44,834 bases of DNA from Chloroflexota bacterium (GTDB lineage Bacteria; Chloroflexota; UBA5177), in assembly GCA_025966365.1 (NCBI GenBank), contig JAICWV010000012.1, positions 1 to 44,834 on the forward strand, written 5' to 3'. The position numbers were made by a program, and so were the translations under genes. Shown piece after piece: positions 26,087-34,876 of this stretch. Position 1 is the first letter of the stretch. Every line of letters begins with the position of its first letter. The notes under the pieces were generated by a model. That model saw only the letters and a list, made by a program, of their open reading frames with translations. It was not told the DNA's origin and did no database searches.

Positions 26087-27775
26087 ATGCTCGGAGCCCC
26101 AATCATAATGAACGCCACGACGTTCGCACGGCGATTCGGCGCACTTTCGGCGGCGCTCGCTGGATTGATGAATATCACCTCGGCGCTCTATCCGGGCGTC
26201 CCGTCGCGCATGGAGATTCTCAAAGACCTGCTGCCGTTGTCGGTGCTCCGGCTCAGCAACACCGCTACCGTGCTCATTGGTTTCGCACTGATTCTGCTCG
26301 CCGACGGACTGCGCAAGCGGCGCGAACGGGCCATGCATCTCACGGTGGCCCTCCTGACCGTCTCCGTCATCCTGAACTTGACCAAGGGGCTCGATTTCGA
26401 AGAGGCGACCGTCTCGCTCGTGCTGGGAACCGTACTGCTCGCGGGGCGCCGCGGATTCGATGTGCGCAGCCGTTCAATCGTCCCGCGGCGCGGCATGCAT
26501 CAGATCCTGGTACTGGCCGCCCTCTACGTCTGTTACATCCTGGCCGGCTTCCTGATCTTGCGCCATGCTGTGCTGCCTGCTCCATCCATCGCCACGGCAC
26601 TGCAAGAGCCCTTTCGGCTGATCGCCGGTTCCTCGCAGATCCACTACCTGACGCCCCACGCACGGTGGTTCGCGCGGTCGCTCGTCGCCCTGGGCAGCCT
26701 CGGCATCCTTTTCGCGCTTGCGCAGCTCTTTCGGCCCCTGCTCCCGGCGCGGACATCCAGCTCCGACGATCTGCGTCGTGCCCGGGACCTCGTACGCCGG
26801 TACGGAACCGACACTCTCTCCTACTTCGCCCTCCAGGACGGCCGTAGCTATTTCTTCGACGCCAGCGGTGAAGCGATGTTGTCATATCGACTGTGGGGCA
26901 CGGTAGCCGTTGTCGGGGGTGACCCGATCGGACCCACTGATCGGTGGGAACCACTGCTTCGCGCCTTCCTGGAGTTCGGTGCCGCACACGGGATGGACCC
27001 GTGCTTCGTCGGCGTGAGCGCAGCGACCGCGACCGTCTTCGACGTCCTGGGCTTGAGGCTGCTCAAGATCGGCGAGGACGCGGTGATCCGGCTGCCGGGC
27101 TTCGACGAGTCGGCCCTGAAGCGAAAGGTCCGGAGGGCAGGGCGGCACGCAGAGTCGCTGGGGATCGAGGCGCGATGCTATCGCTCCGGCGAGCTCCCGG
27201 AAGCGGTCCAACGCCAGATCGAGCAGGTGTCACGGCAATGGGTCGAGGCCAAGGGCGGGACGGAGCAAGGGTTCTCGATGACGCTCGGCCGGCTGCCTCG
27301 GGAGACCGACGGCGACTGCGAGGTGGTGGTGGCGATGCAAGGCGGTCACGTTTGGGGCTACCTGAGCCTCGTGCCCGTGGCGGGCGGAACATCCTGGTCG
27401 CTGGACGCCATGCGCCGCCGCCGGGACAGCCCCAACGGACTGACCGAGTTCCTGGTCCTCCGCGCCGCGGCCATGTACCGAGACCGCGACTGCCGCACGC
27501 TGAGCCTGAATTTCGCCGCGTTGGCCGATACCCAGGGAGAGCTGGAATCGCGGGTGCTGAGCGGCACGAGACGCTTCCTGTGGGAGAACCTTTCCTCCGT
27601 CTACCAGCTGAAGTCGCTCTATCAGTTCAACAGCAAGTTCAATCCGGACTGGCAGAGCCGATATCTGGCCTACAACGAGGTCCTGAAGATCCCCAAACTG
27701 GCGGTGGCGGTGGCGCAGTGTGAAGCGCCGATTCAGGGCATCGCGCCCAACCCATGGTCACGCAAAGCGCCGTAA
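26087..27775 (+). CDS. DUF2156 protein, MprF C-terminal-like aminoacyl-phospholipid synthase candidate
   Basis: The 562-residue product has about five to six membrane segments in the first 230 residues. A soluble domain of the GNAT-like fold follows, typical of MprF/DUF2156: RARDLVRRYGTDTLSYFALQ, FDASGEAMLSYRLWGTVAVVGGDPIGP, the FDESALKRKVRRAGRHAESLG basic segment, and the C-terminal LNFAALAD and LYQFNSKFNPDWQSRYL. MprF transfers Lys or Ala from aminoacyl-tRNA to phosphatidylglycerol. The eight-helix flippase half is not fused here but occurs as separate genes at 7407 and 29598. The start is ATG at 26087 or 26108; neither has a ribosome-binding site. A 12-bp palindrome, CGTAAGCTTACG, lies at 26058-26069. 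Confidence 0.85.
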   Translation: MLGAPIIMNATTFARRFGALSAALAGLMNITSALYPGVPSRMEILKDLLPLSVLRLSNTATVLIGFALILLADGLRKRRERAMHLTVALLTVSVILNLTKGLDFEEATVSLVLGTVLLAGRRGFDVRSRSIVPRRGMHQILVLAALYVCYILAGFLILRHAVLPAPSIATALQEPFRLIAGSSQIHYLTPHARWFARSLVALGSLGILFALAQLFRPLLPARTSSSDDLRRARDLVRRYGTDTLSYFALQDGRSYFFDASGEAMLSYRLWGTVAVVGGDPIGPTDRWEPLLRAFLEFGAAHGMDPCFVGVSAATATVFDVLGLRLLKIGEDAVIRLPGFDESALKRKVRRAGRHAESLGIEARCYRSGELPEAVQRQIEQVSRQWVEAKGGTEQGFSMTLGRLPRETDGDCEVVVAMQGGHVWGYLSLVPVAGGTSWSLDAMRRRRDSPNGLTEFLVLRAAAMYRDRDCRTLSLNFAALADTQGELESRVLSGTRRFLWENLSSVYQLKSLYQFNSKFNPDWQSRYLAYNEVLKIPKLAVAVAQCEAPIQGIAPNPWSRKAP

Positions 27776-27788
27776 AACCAGCCTCTCG

Positions 27789-29516
27789 TTATCCGTCGAC
27801 ACCTGGTCCAGAGGTCGTGGCCGAGCCGCTGCGCCCCTCGGCAAACGCGTGCGAGACACCCGCTGGCTCGTCTCGCTGAAGTGACGCTGCCGCCGGCGCC
27901 CGGGCCACCTCAGGTTTCGGCGCCGCCGGCACGATCCAGCTTCGGATTTCCTCGTATAGCAGATAGAAGAACAGTCCCACACCGGCGTAGCAGATAAGGA
28001 TCCAGAGGTTATAGATGTTCGGGAAGGTGTTGATCCACAGCAGCGTGGCGTGGTGGAACCAGTCGTTCTCCGAGAGCCAGTTCGTCGGCGGAATGTCAAG
28101 CAGAAATCGGTGATCACCGGTGACGTGCGGTCCATAATTGGTCAGTGTGGCCTCCCATCCCTTGTAGATGGACATGCCACAAAGCAGGGCGGCGAACAAA
28201 CCAAGCACAACCTTGAGTGCCCGGTTCCGCAGGGCGAGAATATTGCGCCAGAGATAGGCAAGACCGATCGTCAGGAATGGGAGCATGGGCGTGAAGTAGC
28301 GCCCGTCGAATAGGTTCGCCGAGAAGAAGCACACCAACTTCGACATGGCAATGAGCACGACGGCGGCGATGGCAAGTCCGAGGACCGCCTGCCTTCTGCG
28401 CTCGCGGAAGAAGAAGTAGAGACCGGCGACAGCACCGAAGAAATACGGGGACTGGATAAACAGACCCTGGTAGTTGTCCTTGAGCGCCCAGTTCGCGCTC
28501 TGCTGCACGAAGATGGCCGGATTGTTTCTTAGAACCGGGGACAGTGCGTCGTAGGGAATCGGGCCGTGACTGAACAGGTTCAGGGCGATGCTGGGCCAGA
28601 GCGGCGTTGAGAACAGGTTCCCATAGGTTTCCCATCTGTACGCTGCCCGCGATTCATAGAGATTGATGAAGAGGTGGTGAAAGGAAATGAGATTGTACGC
28701 GGCCAGCACGGAAAGGCCGCCGCCCATGCCTACAACCACGATCCCCATGGCTCGTCGCCGGAGTGCGAGCGGCGCCGGTGCGGTCGCGATACTGACCAGA
28801 AACCAACCCAGATAGATGGGCACGATGAAAATCGCCGTGCTCTCGGTGACGACCGTGTAGCCCAGCAAGACGCCGATGAGAAGCAGCTTGTATGGCCGCA
28901 CTGCCGTGGGACGGAACGTGATGGCGAGGTAGAAGAGGAGCGTCAGCAACAGGATGTACAGGGGCATCCGTTGATAGGAAATGCTGTACCGCCACAGAAG
29001 TGTGCCGAGGCCAAGGGACACCGCGGCGATGAGGCTGGCCGTCCGGCTCTGGGTCAGAGTAAAACAGATCAAATAGAAAAGCACGATCACGAGCGCCCCA
29101 CAGAGGGCGGGATAGAACATCGACAGCGCTTCGGTCGGGCTGTCGCTGGTCAGTCCCTGGTGCTGCCAGTTGTAGGGGGCGGTGGCGAGACGGTGGAATC
29201 CGAGAGCCAGAATGTAGAAGGGCGCGCCGAGTAGCGACAGCCCGGGCGATCGCATGGCATAGACGCGACCATCCACCTGAGCGTAGTCGGGGTTGATCCA
29301 CTGCGGGTACGCGCCGATATCGGTCGTTCGCCGCTCAACAATCGCGCGAGTGAGCGCGTAGTCGGGCCCGTCCTGGCTGTTCGAGATTCCGACGGTACTG
29401 GAAAAATAGACGGCCGAAAAGACGACCAGCAATGCCCACGGGATGAATTTCGGATCCCGGATCACTGTCTTGATCGTGCCGAGGCGGGGTGAAAACAGAG
29501 CAGAAATTGAAGTCAC
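27789..29516 (-). CDS. GT-C type membrane glycosyltransferase (PMT/ArnT-like)
   Basis: The 575-residue polytopic protein has about 11-12 membrane helices. The first large extracytoplasmic loop holds SNSQDGPDYALTRAIVERRTT, with the acidic residues where GT-C enzymes bind the polyprenyl-phosphate sugar. Further on are DGRVYAMRSPGLSLLGAPFY and a late loop with FDGRYFTPMLPFLTIG. This is the GT39/GT83 layout: sugar transfer outside the membrane from a lipid donor. The last 40 residues are a disordered Pro/Ala-rich tail. The start is GTG without a good ribosome-binding site. It is convergent with the DUF2156 gene, 13 bases apart. Substrate unknown. Confidence 0.82.
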   Translation of the reverse strand: MTSISALFSPRLGTIKTVIRDPKFIPWALLVVFSAVYFSSTVGISNSQDGPDYALTRAIVERRTTDIGAYPQWINPDYAQVDGRVYAMRSPGLSLLGAPFYILALGFHRLATAPYNWQHQGLTSDSPTEALSMFYPALCGALVIVLFYLICFTLTQSRTASLIAAVSLGLGTLLWRYSISYQRMPLYILLLTLLFYLAITFRPTAVRPYKLLLIGVLLGYTVVTESTAIFIVPIYLGWFLVSIATAPAPLALRRRAMGIVVVGMGGGLSVLAAYNLISFHHLFINLYESRAAYRWETYGNLFSTPLWPSIALNLFSHGPIPYDALSPVLRNNPAIFVQQSANWALKDNYQGLFIQSPYFFGAVAGLYFFFRERRRQAVLGLAIAAVVLIAMSKLVCFFSANLFDGRYFTPMLPFLTIGLAYLWRNILALRNRALKVVLGLFAALLCGMSIYKGWEATLTNYGPHVTGDHRFLLDIPPTNWLSENDWFHHATLLWINTFPNIYNLWILICYAGVGLFFYLLYEEIRSWIVPAAPKPEVARAPAAASLQRDEPAGVSHAFAEGRSGSATTSGPGVDG

Positions 29517-29597
29517 GAAATGTCTGAGTCGGAGTTGTAGCAGCGCTCGGTTTACTGTACTATTCGCCCCTGGTAATCCGTCGACCGTGTCCAGGAT

Positions 29598-30632
29598 TCA
29601 GCTGTACGGCCGTTCCTCCGGGCGGCTGCTTCGGGACGCCAGGCTGAGCACCAGAGTTTCCCCATGCCGCGCCAGCAACAGCAGTCCCACCACGGTCACG
29701 GGCACGAAATTGATGAAGTGCGCCGCCAGGGCGGCCGCGACCGCGGGGCCGTGCCGGACGTCGTACAGACTGAGGGTGAGCACCATCAGGTAATCAAAGA
29801 CGCCCAGATACCCCGGTGAACTGGGCACTGCCATCCCCAGGAACAGCACGCCGGTCAGAAGGAACCCGGCACTCAGCGGAACGTCGAGATGAAACGCGCG
29901 CACCAACAGCCAGAACAGGACGGAATTCGATACCCAGATGATGACGGTGTAGGCCAGATAGAGTGATAGCGCCCCCGGATCACGCAGCGCCCGCACCCCG
30001 GTTAGCGCCTGCCCCAGCATCTCAACCACTACCCGCAAGGGCGTTTCTCGGAAGCGCGCAATAATCCGCTGCGCCCATCCTGCTTCGGGTGCAGACATGA
30101 GGGCCACGACCACCAGTGCCGCCAGCCCGGCAACCATGAGCCCACCCACGACGATGGTGGGAGCGACGAGCGCGCGCGGAAAGGCCACGGTGGGGGCAAA
30201 GACAACCAGGATGAGGAGCACGGCGACTCCATCCGTGATCCGCTCCACCGCGATCGTTCCCAGCGCTCGGGCCATTCCCACTCGCGACCGATCCCGCACC
30301 CAATACGCGGTAACGACTTCACCCAGACGCAAGGGCAGGACGGTGTTCACTCCGTAGCCGACGCTGATGGCCCCAAAGAGGGTCCACCAGGTAGGAGAAT
30401 CCTGTCCAAACAGCAATCCCCAGCGCGTAACTTTGATTCCGAAGGTGAGGAGAAACGGGACAAGCGCGATAAGCAGGTAGGTGTAGTCAACGTGGGCAAA
30501 GGCGCTCGCGAGAACGTCGCCGCTGACGGTCCGGAGCAGCAGGACCAGAAGACCGACACCAAGGACAAGTCCGGCTACCAGGGCGAGGGCTCTCGCGAGG
30601 GGGCCGGTCAGGTTGGTCTCCTTCAGTGGCAA
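29598..30632 (-). CDS. UPF0104 / LPG-synthase-TM flippase-like protein (second copy)
   Basis: The 344-residue product has about eight to nine helices and the same family marks as the protein at 7407: ITRWGLLF-type basic turn (KVTRWGLLFGQDS), VGYGVNTVLPLRLGEVVTAYWV, LGTIAVERITDGVAVL, and VPSSPGYLGVFDYLMVLTLSL. It could flip lipids made by the DUF2156 protein nearby, completing a split MprF pair; this is an inference. The TTG at 30632 lacks a ribosome-binding site. An AAGGAG lies just inside, six bases before an in-frame CTG at 30611, so the real start may be there. Confidence 0.85.
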   Translation of the reverse strand: MPLKETNLTGPLARALALVAGLVLGVGLLVLLLRTVSGDVLASAFAHVDYTYLLIALVPFLLTFGIKVTRWGLLFGQDSPTWWTLFGAISVGYGVNTVLPLRLGEVVTAYWVRDRSRVGMARALGTIAVERITDGVAVLLILVVFAPTVAFPRALVAPTIVVGGLMVAGLAALVVVALMSAPEAGWAQRIIARFRETPLRVVVEMLGQALTGVRALRDPGALSLYLAYTVIIWVSNSVLFWLLVRAFHLDVPLSAGFLLTGVLFLGMAVPSSPGYLGVFDYLMVLTLSLYDVRHGPAVAAALAAHFINFVPVTVVGLLLLARHGETLVLSLASRSSRPEERPYS

Positions 30633-30733
30633 GTGAGGTCGCGACGACGATTACGCGCCGGACGTTGCAGTGTCGGGCGGATCGCGACCCGGGCAAGTCT
30701 ACCCTCTCACCCGTGCCCTACACTGTCCTCGAA

Positions 30734-30958
30734 ATGCCTCGACTCTCACGGCGTGCGGGGATCGTCTCGCTGCTGCTCCTGCTCACCGCCTTCACCGTGC
30801 CGCTGATCGCGCCGGTGCGTGCCTCCAGTCTCCATCTGCCGGCCGCGATCGGTATTGTGCTCATCGGCGCTGCACTGGCGATGTTGGTTCTCTTCGCCGG
30901 ACCCGACAACGGGAGCGAGCCGGATCCGCGGGAGCCCGAGGAGTCCCTGGACGGCTAG
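30734..30958 (+). CDS. Small two-helix membrane protein, unknown
   Basis: The 74-residue product begins with a basic stretch (MPRLSRRAG), then two hydrophobic segments at about residues 9-26 and 34-56, and ends in an acidic tail (GPDNGSEPDPREPEESLDG). No family is recognised. There is no Shine-Dalgarno sequence, but a TACACT hexamer ends about 11 bases before the ATG, fitting the near-leaderless pattern seen elsewhere in this window. It lies divergent from the flippase-like gene and just before the GT4 gene. Confidence 0.55.
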   Translation: MPRLSRRAGIVSLLLLLTAFTVPLIAPVRASSLHLPAAIGIVLIGAALAMLVLFAGPDNGSEPDPREPEESLDG

Positions 30959-30969
30959 AGAGGCCTTGC

Positions 30970-30975
30970 TATAAT
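30970..30975 (+). promoter_or_regulatory. -10 box of the GT4 gene at 31019
   Basis: A perfect TATAAT in the context CTTGCTATAAT lies 43 bases before the ATG. The -35 is weak. The transcript start is expected near 30982, at the foot of the hairpin that follows. Confidence 0.55.
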
Positions 30976-30983
30976 CCGTGCGC

Positions 30984-31008
30984 CAGCCGCCGCGGATTGC
31001 GGCGGCTG
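30984..31008 (+). promoter_or_regulatory. Perfect 10-bp hairpin in the 5-prime leader of the GT4 gene
   Basis: CAGCCGCCGC (30984-30993) pairs perfectly with GCGGCGGCTG (30999-31008) around the loop GGATT. It sits right after the -10 box and ends ten bases before the ATG. It has no U-tract, so it is not an intrinsic terminator. At the very 5-prime end of the mRNA it could protect the transcript or affect initiation; it also occupies the place of a ribosome-binding site. Confidence 0.6.
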
Positions 31009-31018
31009 CATCGTATCT

Positions 31019-32158
31019 ATGAGCACTTCCACACGGCCTCGCCTCCTGCTCGTCTCCGACTACTACTACCCGCACTGGACTGGAATCTCAAAGTCCGTCC
31101 ACCGCCTGGTCGGCGCGCTCAGTGACCGATTCCACATCACTGTTCTTGCCGTGGATCACGGCCCCGGCCTCCCCAGGGAAGAGCGCGACGGTACCAGCAC
31201 CATCTTCCGCGCCGCCCCTACCGTCACGTTGAGTCGGGGATTCGTGTCCGTCCCGCTTCTGGCCCGCTTTCTCTTGCGGGTGAGAGAAAGCGACGTGGTC
31301 CTGGTGAATTCACCCAGCGCCCACATCCTTCCTATCGCCGTGCTGACCAAACTGTTTCGGAAGCGGCTGGTGATCTTCCATCAGGGCGACCTGATCCTGC
31401 CCTCCGGCCGGGTGAATCGCCTCATCGAGCGCGTGTTCGACATATCCAGCTACATCTCGCTGAGTCTCGCCGACCGGGTCGCAACCTACACCCAGGACTA
31501 CGCGCGCAATTCCCGGGTACTCCGTCCCTTTCTGCGCAAATTCCAGCCGGTGGTCATGCCGCTTCCGCCATCAGGACCTGCCAACGCCGATGGACAGGCC
31601 ACCCGCGCCCGGGTCCCTGCCGATAGCGAGGTGCTCTTCGGCTTTGCCGGGCGTTTTGTCGAGGAGAAGGGGTTCGATATCCTCTTCGATGCTATCCCGC
31701 TGGTCATGCAGGAGATCCCAGGTGCCCATTTTGTCTTCGCCGGCGAGACAAACATGGCCTACGAAGATTTCTTCGGACGTAGCCGCGAGCGTCTGGAGCG
31801 GGTCCGGGAGCACATTACCTTTCTGGGATTGCTCGACGAGAACGCCATGGCGGACTTTTACACCGCCATCGACTTCATCGTCATTCCCTCGCGCTCGGAC
31901 TGTTTCAATCTGGTTCAAGCGGAAGCGATGCAGCGTGGAAAGCCGTCCATCGTAGCCGATATTCCCGGCGCGCGGGCCATGGTCCAGCTGACGGGGTTCG
32001 GGCGTACGTTTGAGAAGGAGAACCCGCGAGCACTGGCGCACCAGCTGATCGAGGCTGCGCGGGAACGCGACCAATTTGCCGACAAGTACATGAACGTGGT
32101 GAACTTCCTGGATGACGCTAGAAACACCGAGCAAGCTGCGCGATTTATTAGCGGCTGA
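31019..32158 (+). CDS. GT4-family glycosyltransferase
   Basis: The 379-residue product has the GT-B layout: LLLVSDYYYPHWTGISKSVHRL at the start (acceptor loop), VIFHQGDLILPSG, the donor-domain FGFAGRFVEEKGFDILFDAIP, and IPSRSDCFNLVQAEAMQRGKP with the conserved E-x7-E region in slightly altered form. It would act on the cytoplasmic face. No Shine-Dalgarno sequence precedes the ATG; the leader holds a strong hairpin instead. It starts a plus-strand run with a methyltransferase and two GT-C enzymes, a likely second glycan operon. Confidence 0.92.
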   Translation: MSTSTRPRLLLVSDYYYPHWTGISKSVHRLVGALSDRFHITVLAVDHGPGLPREERDGTSTIFRAAPTVTLSRGFVSVPLLARFLLRVRESDVVLVNSPSAHILPIAVLTKLFRKRLVIFHQGDLILPSGRVNRLIERVFDISSYISLSLADRVATYTQDYARNSRVLRPFLRKFQPVVMPLPPSGPANADGQATRARVPADSEVLFGFAGRFVEEKGFDILFDAIPLVMQEIPGAHFVFAGETNMAYEDFFGRSRERLERVREHITFLGLLDENAMADFYTAIDFIVIPSRSDCFNLVQAEAMQRGKPSIVADIPGARAMVQLTGFGRTFEKENPRALAHQLIEAARERDQFADKYMNVVNFLDDARNTEQAARFISG

Positions 32159-32939
32159 AGTAGACCCGGCCTTTGCGCTTCGCGCCGGGCTCATCATCGA
32201 CGCACTCGAGGAGAAACGCCCGGCGCGAGTCCTCGACGTCGGGTGTGGCCGCGGCTTCTATCTCCACGTCCTGACCCAGCTCGAGTTCGTGGAAGACATT
32301 CAAGGGGTGGACGTCAACCAGACCTATCTGGAGCTGGCACGGCGGTCCACAGCCGATCCCCGGGTTCATGTCCAGGAAGCCGTCATCGAAGCGCTCCCGT
32401 TTGCAGACGGCGCCTTTGACTTCGCCATCTGCTCCGAGGTGCTGGAGCACCTGGCAGACGACTCCGCCGGCCTGCGCGAGCTGCACCGGGTCCTGCGCCC
32501 GGGCGGCACCCTGATGGTGAGCGTCCCCGACCGCGACTTTCCCTTTCTTTGGGACCCCATCAACTGGGTCCTGATGCACGCCTTCGGCAGCCACGTGCCC
32601 AAAGACATCTGGTGGCTGGCCGGGATCTGGGCCGATCACGAGCGGCTCTATACCCCCGGCGGGCTGAAACAGGCGGCTGAGCGGGCCGGATTCAGGGTCG
32701 AAAAGCTTCGCTCGGTGGTTTCGCACTGCCTCCCCTTCTCGCACTTCCTGCTGTATGGGATCGGCAAGAATCTGGTGGAGCGGCTCGGCGCCTCGCAATT
32801 CGATCGCTTCAACTACGACCGGGGCAGTCTCTCGAAACTGGCCGCCGCGGCCTTCCGCTGGCCCACCCGGTTCGACCGCGCCGCGCCTGACGCTCCCGCC
32901 GTGGATATCGTCGCGCAGCTGACTCGGATCGAGGAGTAG
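32112..32939 (+). CDS. SAM-dependent class I methyltransferase
   Basis: The 275-residue product has the Rossmann-type SAM site VLDVGCGRGFYLHVL (about residues 40-54), the acidic motif GVDVNQTYLELA, FDFAICSEVLEHL (motif after strand four) and LRELHRVLRPGGTLMVSVPD. This is the type-11 family often found in glycan clusters, where it methylates sugars or lipid intermediates. The ATG at 32112 lies 47 bases inside the end of the glycosyltransferase gene, an unusually long overlap; no later ATG, GTG or TTG would keep the whole fold. It is followed by a GT-C gene after five bases. Confidence 0.9.
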   Translation: MTLETPSKLRDLLAAEVDPAFALRAGLIIDALEEKRPARVLDVGCGRGFYLHVLTQLEFVEDIQGVDVNQTYLELARRSTADPRVHVQEAVIEALPFADGAFDFAICSEVLEHLADDSAGLRELHRVLRPGGTLMVSVPDRDFPFLWDPINWVLMHAFGSHVPKDIWWLAGIWADHERLYTPGGLKQAAERAGFRVEKLRSVVSHCLPFSHFLLYGIGKNLVERLGASQFDRFNYDRGSLSKLAAAAFRWPTRFDRAAPDAPAVDIVAQLTRIEE

Positions 32940-32944
32940 GCGGT

Positions 32945-34876
32945 ATGCGACCGGCGTCAGCGGCACGGCTCCCGGGACTACGCAGTTTGTTTCAGCAGCA
33001 GCCGGCACCGGAGATCGAGGAGCCGGCGGCAGTGCCGGTACAGGACCGTGCAGACAGGCAGAGCAGGGTGCGGACGCTGCCGTTGGGCATCACACCCGGC
33101 TTCGTCCTCGTCCTCCTGGTTGGCGCCGTGATGCGGCTGGTGGATCTGACGTGGGATCAGAACACCCACATCCATCCGGACGAGCGGTTCCTCACCATGC
33201 TCGGCACCGGGGTCCGGCTCCCTGGGTCGATCTGGCAGTATTTCGATCCCGCCAACTCACCGCTCAGCCCTTACAACACCTCATCCTACGGGTCCATGGT
33301 CTACGGCATGCTGCCGGTCACGGTCAACAAGGTTCTGGCGGTCTGGCTCGGCAATGACAACTTCGGAATGTTCGTGATCCAGGGCCGCGGGCTCTCCGCG
33401 CTGGCCGATCTCGGCACGCTGTTCTTCGTCTATCTGATCGCCCGGCGTTTTGCAGAGCGTGGTCTGGTTCCGGCCAGTGTCGCCTTGCTGTCCCCGGCCT
33501 TTTATGCCGTCGCCGTCCTGCCCATCCAGATTGCCCACTTCTTCACGGTCGACAGCTTCCTCAACCTCTTTGCCTGGGGCGCCGTGTATTTTGCTCTGCG
33601 CTACTCCTTCGGGAGCACCTGGATCTCGCTGGCACTCAGCGGCCTCTTCCTGGGCCTGTCCGTGGCCTCCAAGGTGACGGGTATCTACATCGTGCCGGTC
33701 GTGGTGTTTCTCATCATCTCCCGGCCGGTCGTCGAAACTGCCGATCCCGTGGCGGTTCTCAACTGGCTGCGGCACGCAGGGAGGAACTGGAGGGAGAGTG
33801 AGCGGGCGGCGGAGGACGCCGTTTATGGGCTCATCGTGCTCAGCCTGGCCGCATACATCGGGGTCCGTCTCGGAGCCCCGTATTACTTCCAGAGCGCCAA
33901 TCCCCTTGACCCTCGCCTTGGACATGCCTTCCTGTCCAATCTGCAGTCGCTCAACGCCTACAACTCTCCCGATGTCTGGTACCCACCGGGCGTGCAGTGG
34001 ATTCACAAGCCCCCCGTCACGTTCGCGCTGGTGAACCTGGCCGTGTTCGGAGTGGGAGTGCCGTTCTTTCTGGCGGCGGTCGCGGGCTCGTACATCACCG
34101 TCGCGCGCCTGGTCCGAACCCCGCTGATCATCGTGCTGCTCTGGACCATTGCCCTTTTCCTCTACCTATCCATCGAGTACGTCAAGACGATGCGCTACTT
34201 CATCCTCCTGTACCCGGCGCTCGCTCTCTTCGCCGGCATCGGTCTGGCCGGCCTGCTTGCCGTCGTCCGCGGCTATTTCAGACCTATTCTGGCTCTAGCC
34301 CTGATCGTCTGGCCTCTGGCGTTCATGTCGATCTACACCACGGATCTATCGCGTTACACAGCGTCCCAGTGGATATACCGGAACATACCCAGTGGGAGCG
34401 TCATTGTGAACGAGGAGTGGGACGACCCGCTGCCGCTGCAGCTGCCCGACACCAACGGCAAGACCTTTTCCCAGTCGCTTCCGCCGCCCCGGAATCCCGC
34501 GGTACGCGCGCTCCTCAACCAGGAGGGCTACATCAAGGACGGCCAGGTATCGCTCACCCTGCCCGATTTCCACTACGACACCCGGCCGAAATGGGCAGAG
34601 ATGCACTACGTCCTGAACCACGGCAACTATCTGGTACTTTCATCGAATCGAGGCTGGGGAAGCATGCCGACGGATCCCGGCCAGTACCCGAAGCAGACGG
34701 AGTTCTACAAAAACCTGTTCGCGGGCAAAACCTCGTACCGCGAAGTGGCTCGCTTCACCTCCTTTCCCTCATTGCGCTACCTCGGCATCCCCATCGACTT
34801 CCCGGACCAATGGGCGGAAGAGGCCTTTACCGTCTACGACCATCCGGAGGTCATCGTCTTTGAGCGCGTGCGGTGA
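32945..34876 (+). CDS. GT-C (GT39/PMT-type) membrane glycosyltransferase
   Basis: The 643-residue product has a cytoplasmic N-terminus of about 50 residues and about 12 helices. The first extracytoplasmic loop carries DQNTHIHPDERFLTMLGTG with the acidic Asp-Glu pair typical of polyprenyl-phosphate sugar enzymes. Further marks are VLPIQIAHFFTVDSFLNLF and YVKTMRYFILLYPALALFAG. A C-terminal extracytoplasmic domain of about 160 residues follows the last helix. It likely transfers a sugar from a polyprenyl donor to a glycan, lipid or protein outside the membrane. Its stop overlaps the next gene as GTGA. Confidence 0.88.
   Translation: MRPASAARLPGLRSLFQQQPAPEIEEPAAVPVQDRADRQSRVRTLPLGITPGFVLVLLVGAVMRLVDLTWDQNTHIHPDERFLTMLGTGVRLPGSIWQYFDPANSPLSPYNTSSYGSMVYGMLPVTVNKVLAVWLGNDNFGMFVIQGRGLSALADLGTLFFVYLIARRFAERGLVPASVALLSPAFYAVAVLPIQIAHFFTVDSFLNLFAWGAVYFALRYSFGSTWISLALSGLFLGLSVASKVTGIYIVPVVVFLIISRPVVETADPVAVLNWLRHAGRNWRESERAAEDAVYGLIVLSLAAYIGVRLGAPYYFQSANPLDPRLGHAFLSNLQSLNAYNSPDVWYPPGVQWIHKPPVTFALVNLAVFGVGVPFFLAAVAGSYITVARLVRTPLIIVLLWTIALFLYLSIEYVKTMRYFILLYPALALFAGIGLAGLLAVVRGYFRPILALALIVWPLAFMSIYTTDLSRYTASQWIYRNIPSGSVIVNEEWDDPLPLQLPDTNGKTFSQSLPPPRNPAVRALLNQEGYIKDGQVSLTLPDFHYDTRPKWAEMHYVLNHGNYLVLSSNRGWGSMPTDPGQYPKQTEFYKNLFAGKTSYREVARFTSFPSLRYLGIPIDFPDQWAEEAFTVYDHPEVIVFERVR

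Noticed and set aside
30984-31008. Terminator for the small membrane protein gene ending at 30958
   Set aside because: There is no U-run after the stem, and a TATAAT lies between that gene and the hairpin, so the hairpin belongs to the next transcript.
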